From Thermus tengchongensis (GTDB lineage: Bacteria > Deinococcota > Deinococci > Deinococcales > Thermaceae): 41,441 nucleotides of DNA. Both the position numbers and the translations under genes were made by a program. Numbering within the stretch: position 1 is the stretch's first letter; each line of letters begins with the position of its first letter. Where the stretch lies: assembly GCF_021462405.1 (NCBI RefSeq), contig NZ_JAKEDU010000008.1, positions 51,510 to 92,950 of the forward strand, in the 5' to 3' direction. Below, in pieces: positions 40,838 through 41,441 of this stretch. The notes under the pieces were generated by a model. That model did not search any database. It saw only the letters and a program-made list of their open reading frames with translations, and was not told the DNA's origin.

Positions 40838-41441
40838 ACCCCACATTCCGCACTCCTCCCACCCCCTAGTAGGATTTTGGGGTGGCAGAGACTCCCGACC
40901 TGCAGGTGTACGACCTCGGCCACCTGGACTTGGTGGCCGGCATCCTGGACCGCATCGGACTGGTATCCCTGGTGGACAGGCGGGTAGGTCCCCGCCCGGG
41001 GGAGAAGGTGAGCACGGGGGTAGCCTTGAAGGCCGCGGTCCTCAACGCCCTGGGCTTCCTTTCCTCCCCCCTTTACCTCTTCGGCCACTTCTGGGAGGGC
41101 AAGCCCACGGAGTGGCTCTTGGGGAAGGGCATCACCCCGGACCTCCTCAACGACGACCGCATGGGGCGGATGCTGGACAGCCTGTATGCGGTGGGGGTGA
41201 CGGAGCTCTTCCTGGAGGTGGCCAAGGAGGCCCACCGGGCCTTTGCCTTCCCGGTGCGGGCCTTGCACGGGGACAGGGTTCCACGTGCACGGGAGGGGTG
41301 ATGGGCCTGGTTTGCAGGGACACGGGGGGCATCCCCCTGCTCTTCCCTCCTGAGGACAGGAATGCCACGGACCGCAAGACCCTGGTGGACCTGGTGTCCC
41401 GGTACCGGCAAGCCTTGGATCCTGCGGGTGCCGGCCACATT
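40838..41441 (+). mobile_element. Left part of an IS1634-like insertion sequence, truncated by the window
   Basis: The boundary is set by the flippase stop (40837) and a possible terminal repeat beginning near GACCCCACATTCCGC (40837-40851). A TAGGAT box (40870-40875) sits six bases before the transposase GTG. The right end is outside the window, so the inverted repeat and target duplication cannot be tested. Confidence 0.45.
40882..41441 (+). pseudogene. Degenerate IS1634-type transposase, frameshifted
   Basis: From GTG 40882 the frame encodes the DUF4277-like N-terminus of IS1634 transposases (LQVYDLGHLDLVAGILDRIG, KAAVLNALGFLSSPLYLFGHFW in part) and reaches VRALHGDRVPRAREG before stopping at 41301. 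The expected H-G-D-x-T-x-F-H-V motif is broken: FHVHGRG continues in another frame from 41279, and a third frame from 41301 gives GLVCRDTGGIPLLFPPEDRN and TDRKTLVDLVSRYRQALD to the edge. Segments that normally lie between these (the ...YSRDHRPD... block) appear deleted. So the reading frame shifts at least twice within about 30 bases and the first catalytic region is lost. The element is probably inactive. Confidence 0.75.

Overview
The window looks like chromosome of a Thermus species (Deinococcus-Thermus). It has very high GC with third-position G/C bias, Leu/Glu/Arg/Pro-rich proteins, frequent GTG starts and 1-11 bp gene overlaps. Many transcription units start with a TANNNT box 5-7 nt before the start codon and no Shine-Dalgarno sequence, the leaderless pattern of this phylum. 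The gene content (Thermus-type HemQ, 2-oxoglutarate dehydrogenase operon, argG-argH, a wbp/wlb sugar cluster) fits. I could not run a similarity search, so the genus is inferred.

Layout. 1-4555 (minus): (p)ppGpp synthetase/hydrolase rel (cut by the window edge), a 773-aa coiled-coil protein and an MscS channel. 4588-5825 (plus): hemQ and a small second protein resembling half of the same fold. 5822-7722 (minus): an apbE / Tat-exported DUF2271 / PepSY-like membrane protein operon, divergent from a response regulator and histidine kinase (7808-9677). The two units share an intergenic region carrying two mirror-image PhoB-type direct-repeat boxes. 9649-10985 (minus): paaG-like enoyl-CoA hydratase/isomerase and ruvA. 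11074-16362 (plus): sucA-sucB-lpd, closed by a strong terminator. 16413-20504 (minus): two secreted lipoproteins, one of them a subtilase, behind a near-consensus promoter. 20827-25161 (plus): argG-argH-argA-like GNAT-carA, with an ARG-box match over the argG -10. 25252-29078 (minus): fhs, a DUF4143-type AAA ATPase with a palindromic promoter, and a threonine/serine dehydratase. 29144-29509 (plus): secG and tRNA-Ala(GGC). 29518-35593: lptF/lptC-like genes, an O-antigen-ligase-like protein with a small anchored protein resembling a carbohydrate-binding module, a repeat coiled-coil protein and an LptD-like outer-membrane protein. 35634-40837 (plus): a tightly coupled wbpA-B-D-E cluster for a diacetamido-uronic acid sugar nucleotide plus a Wzx-like flippase. 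40838 to the edge: a degenerate IS1634-like transposase.

How the genes connect. The right third is devoted to the envelope: sugar-nucleotide synthesis, flipping, ligation, and Lpt-like transport. It is of interest because Thermus is not known for classical LPS. The apbE/DUF2271/PepSY unit looks like a dedicated extracytoplasmic flavin/redox module under its own two-component system. The arg operon links arginine synthesis with carbamoyl phosphate supply. Hairpins with GGC-GCAA-GCC tips occur as doublets at both ends of that operon.
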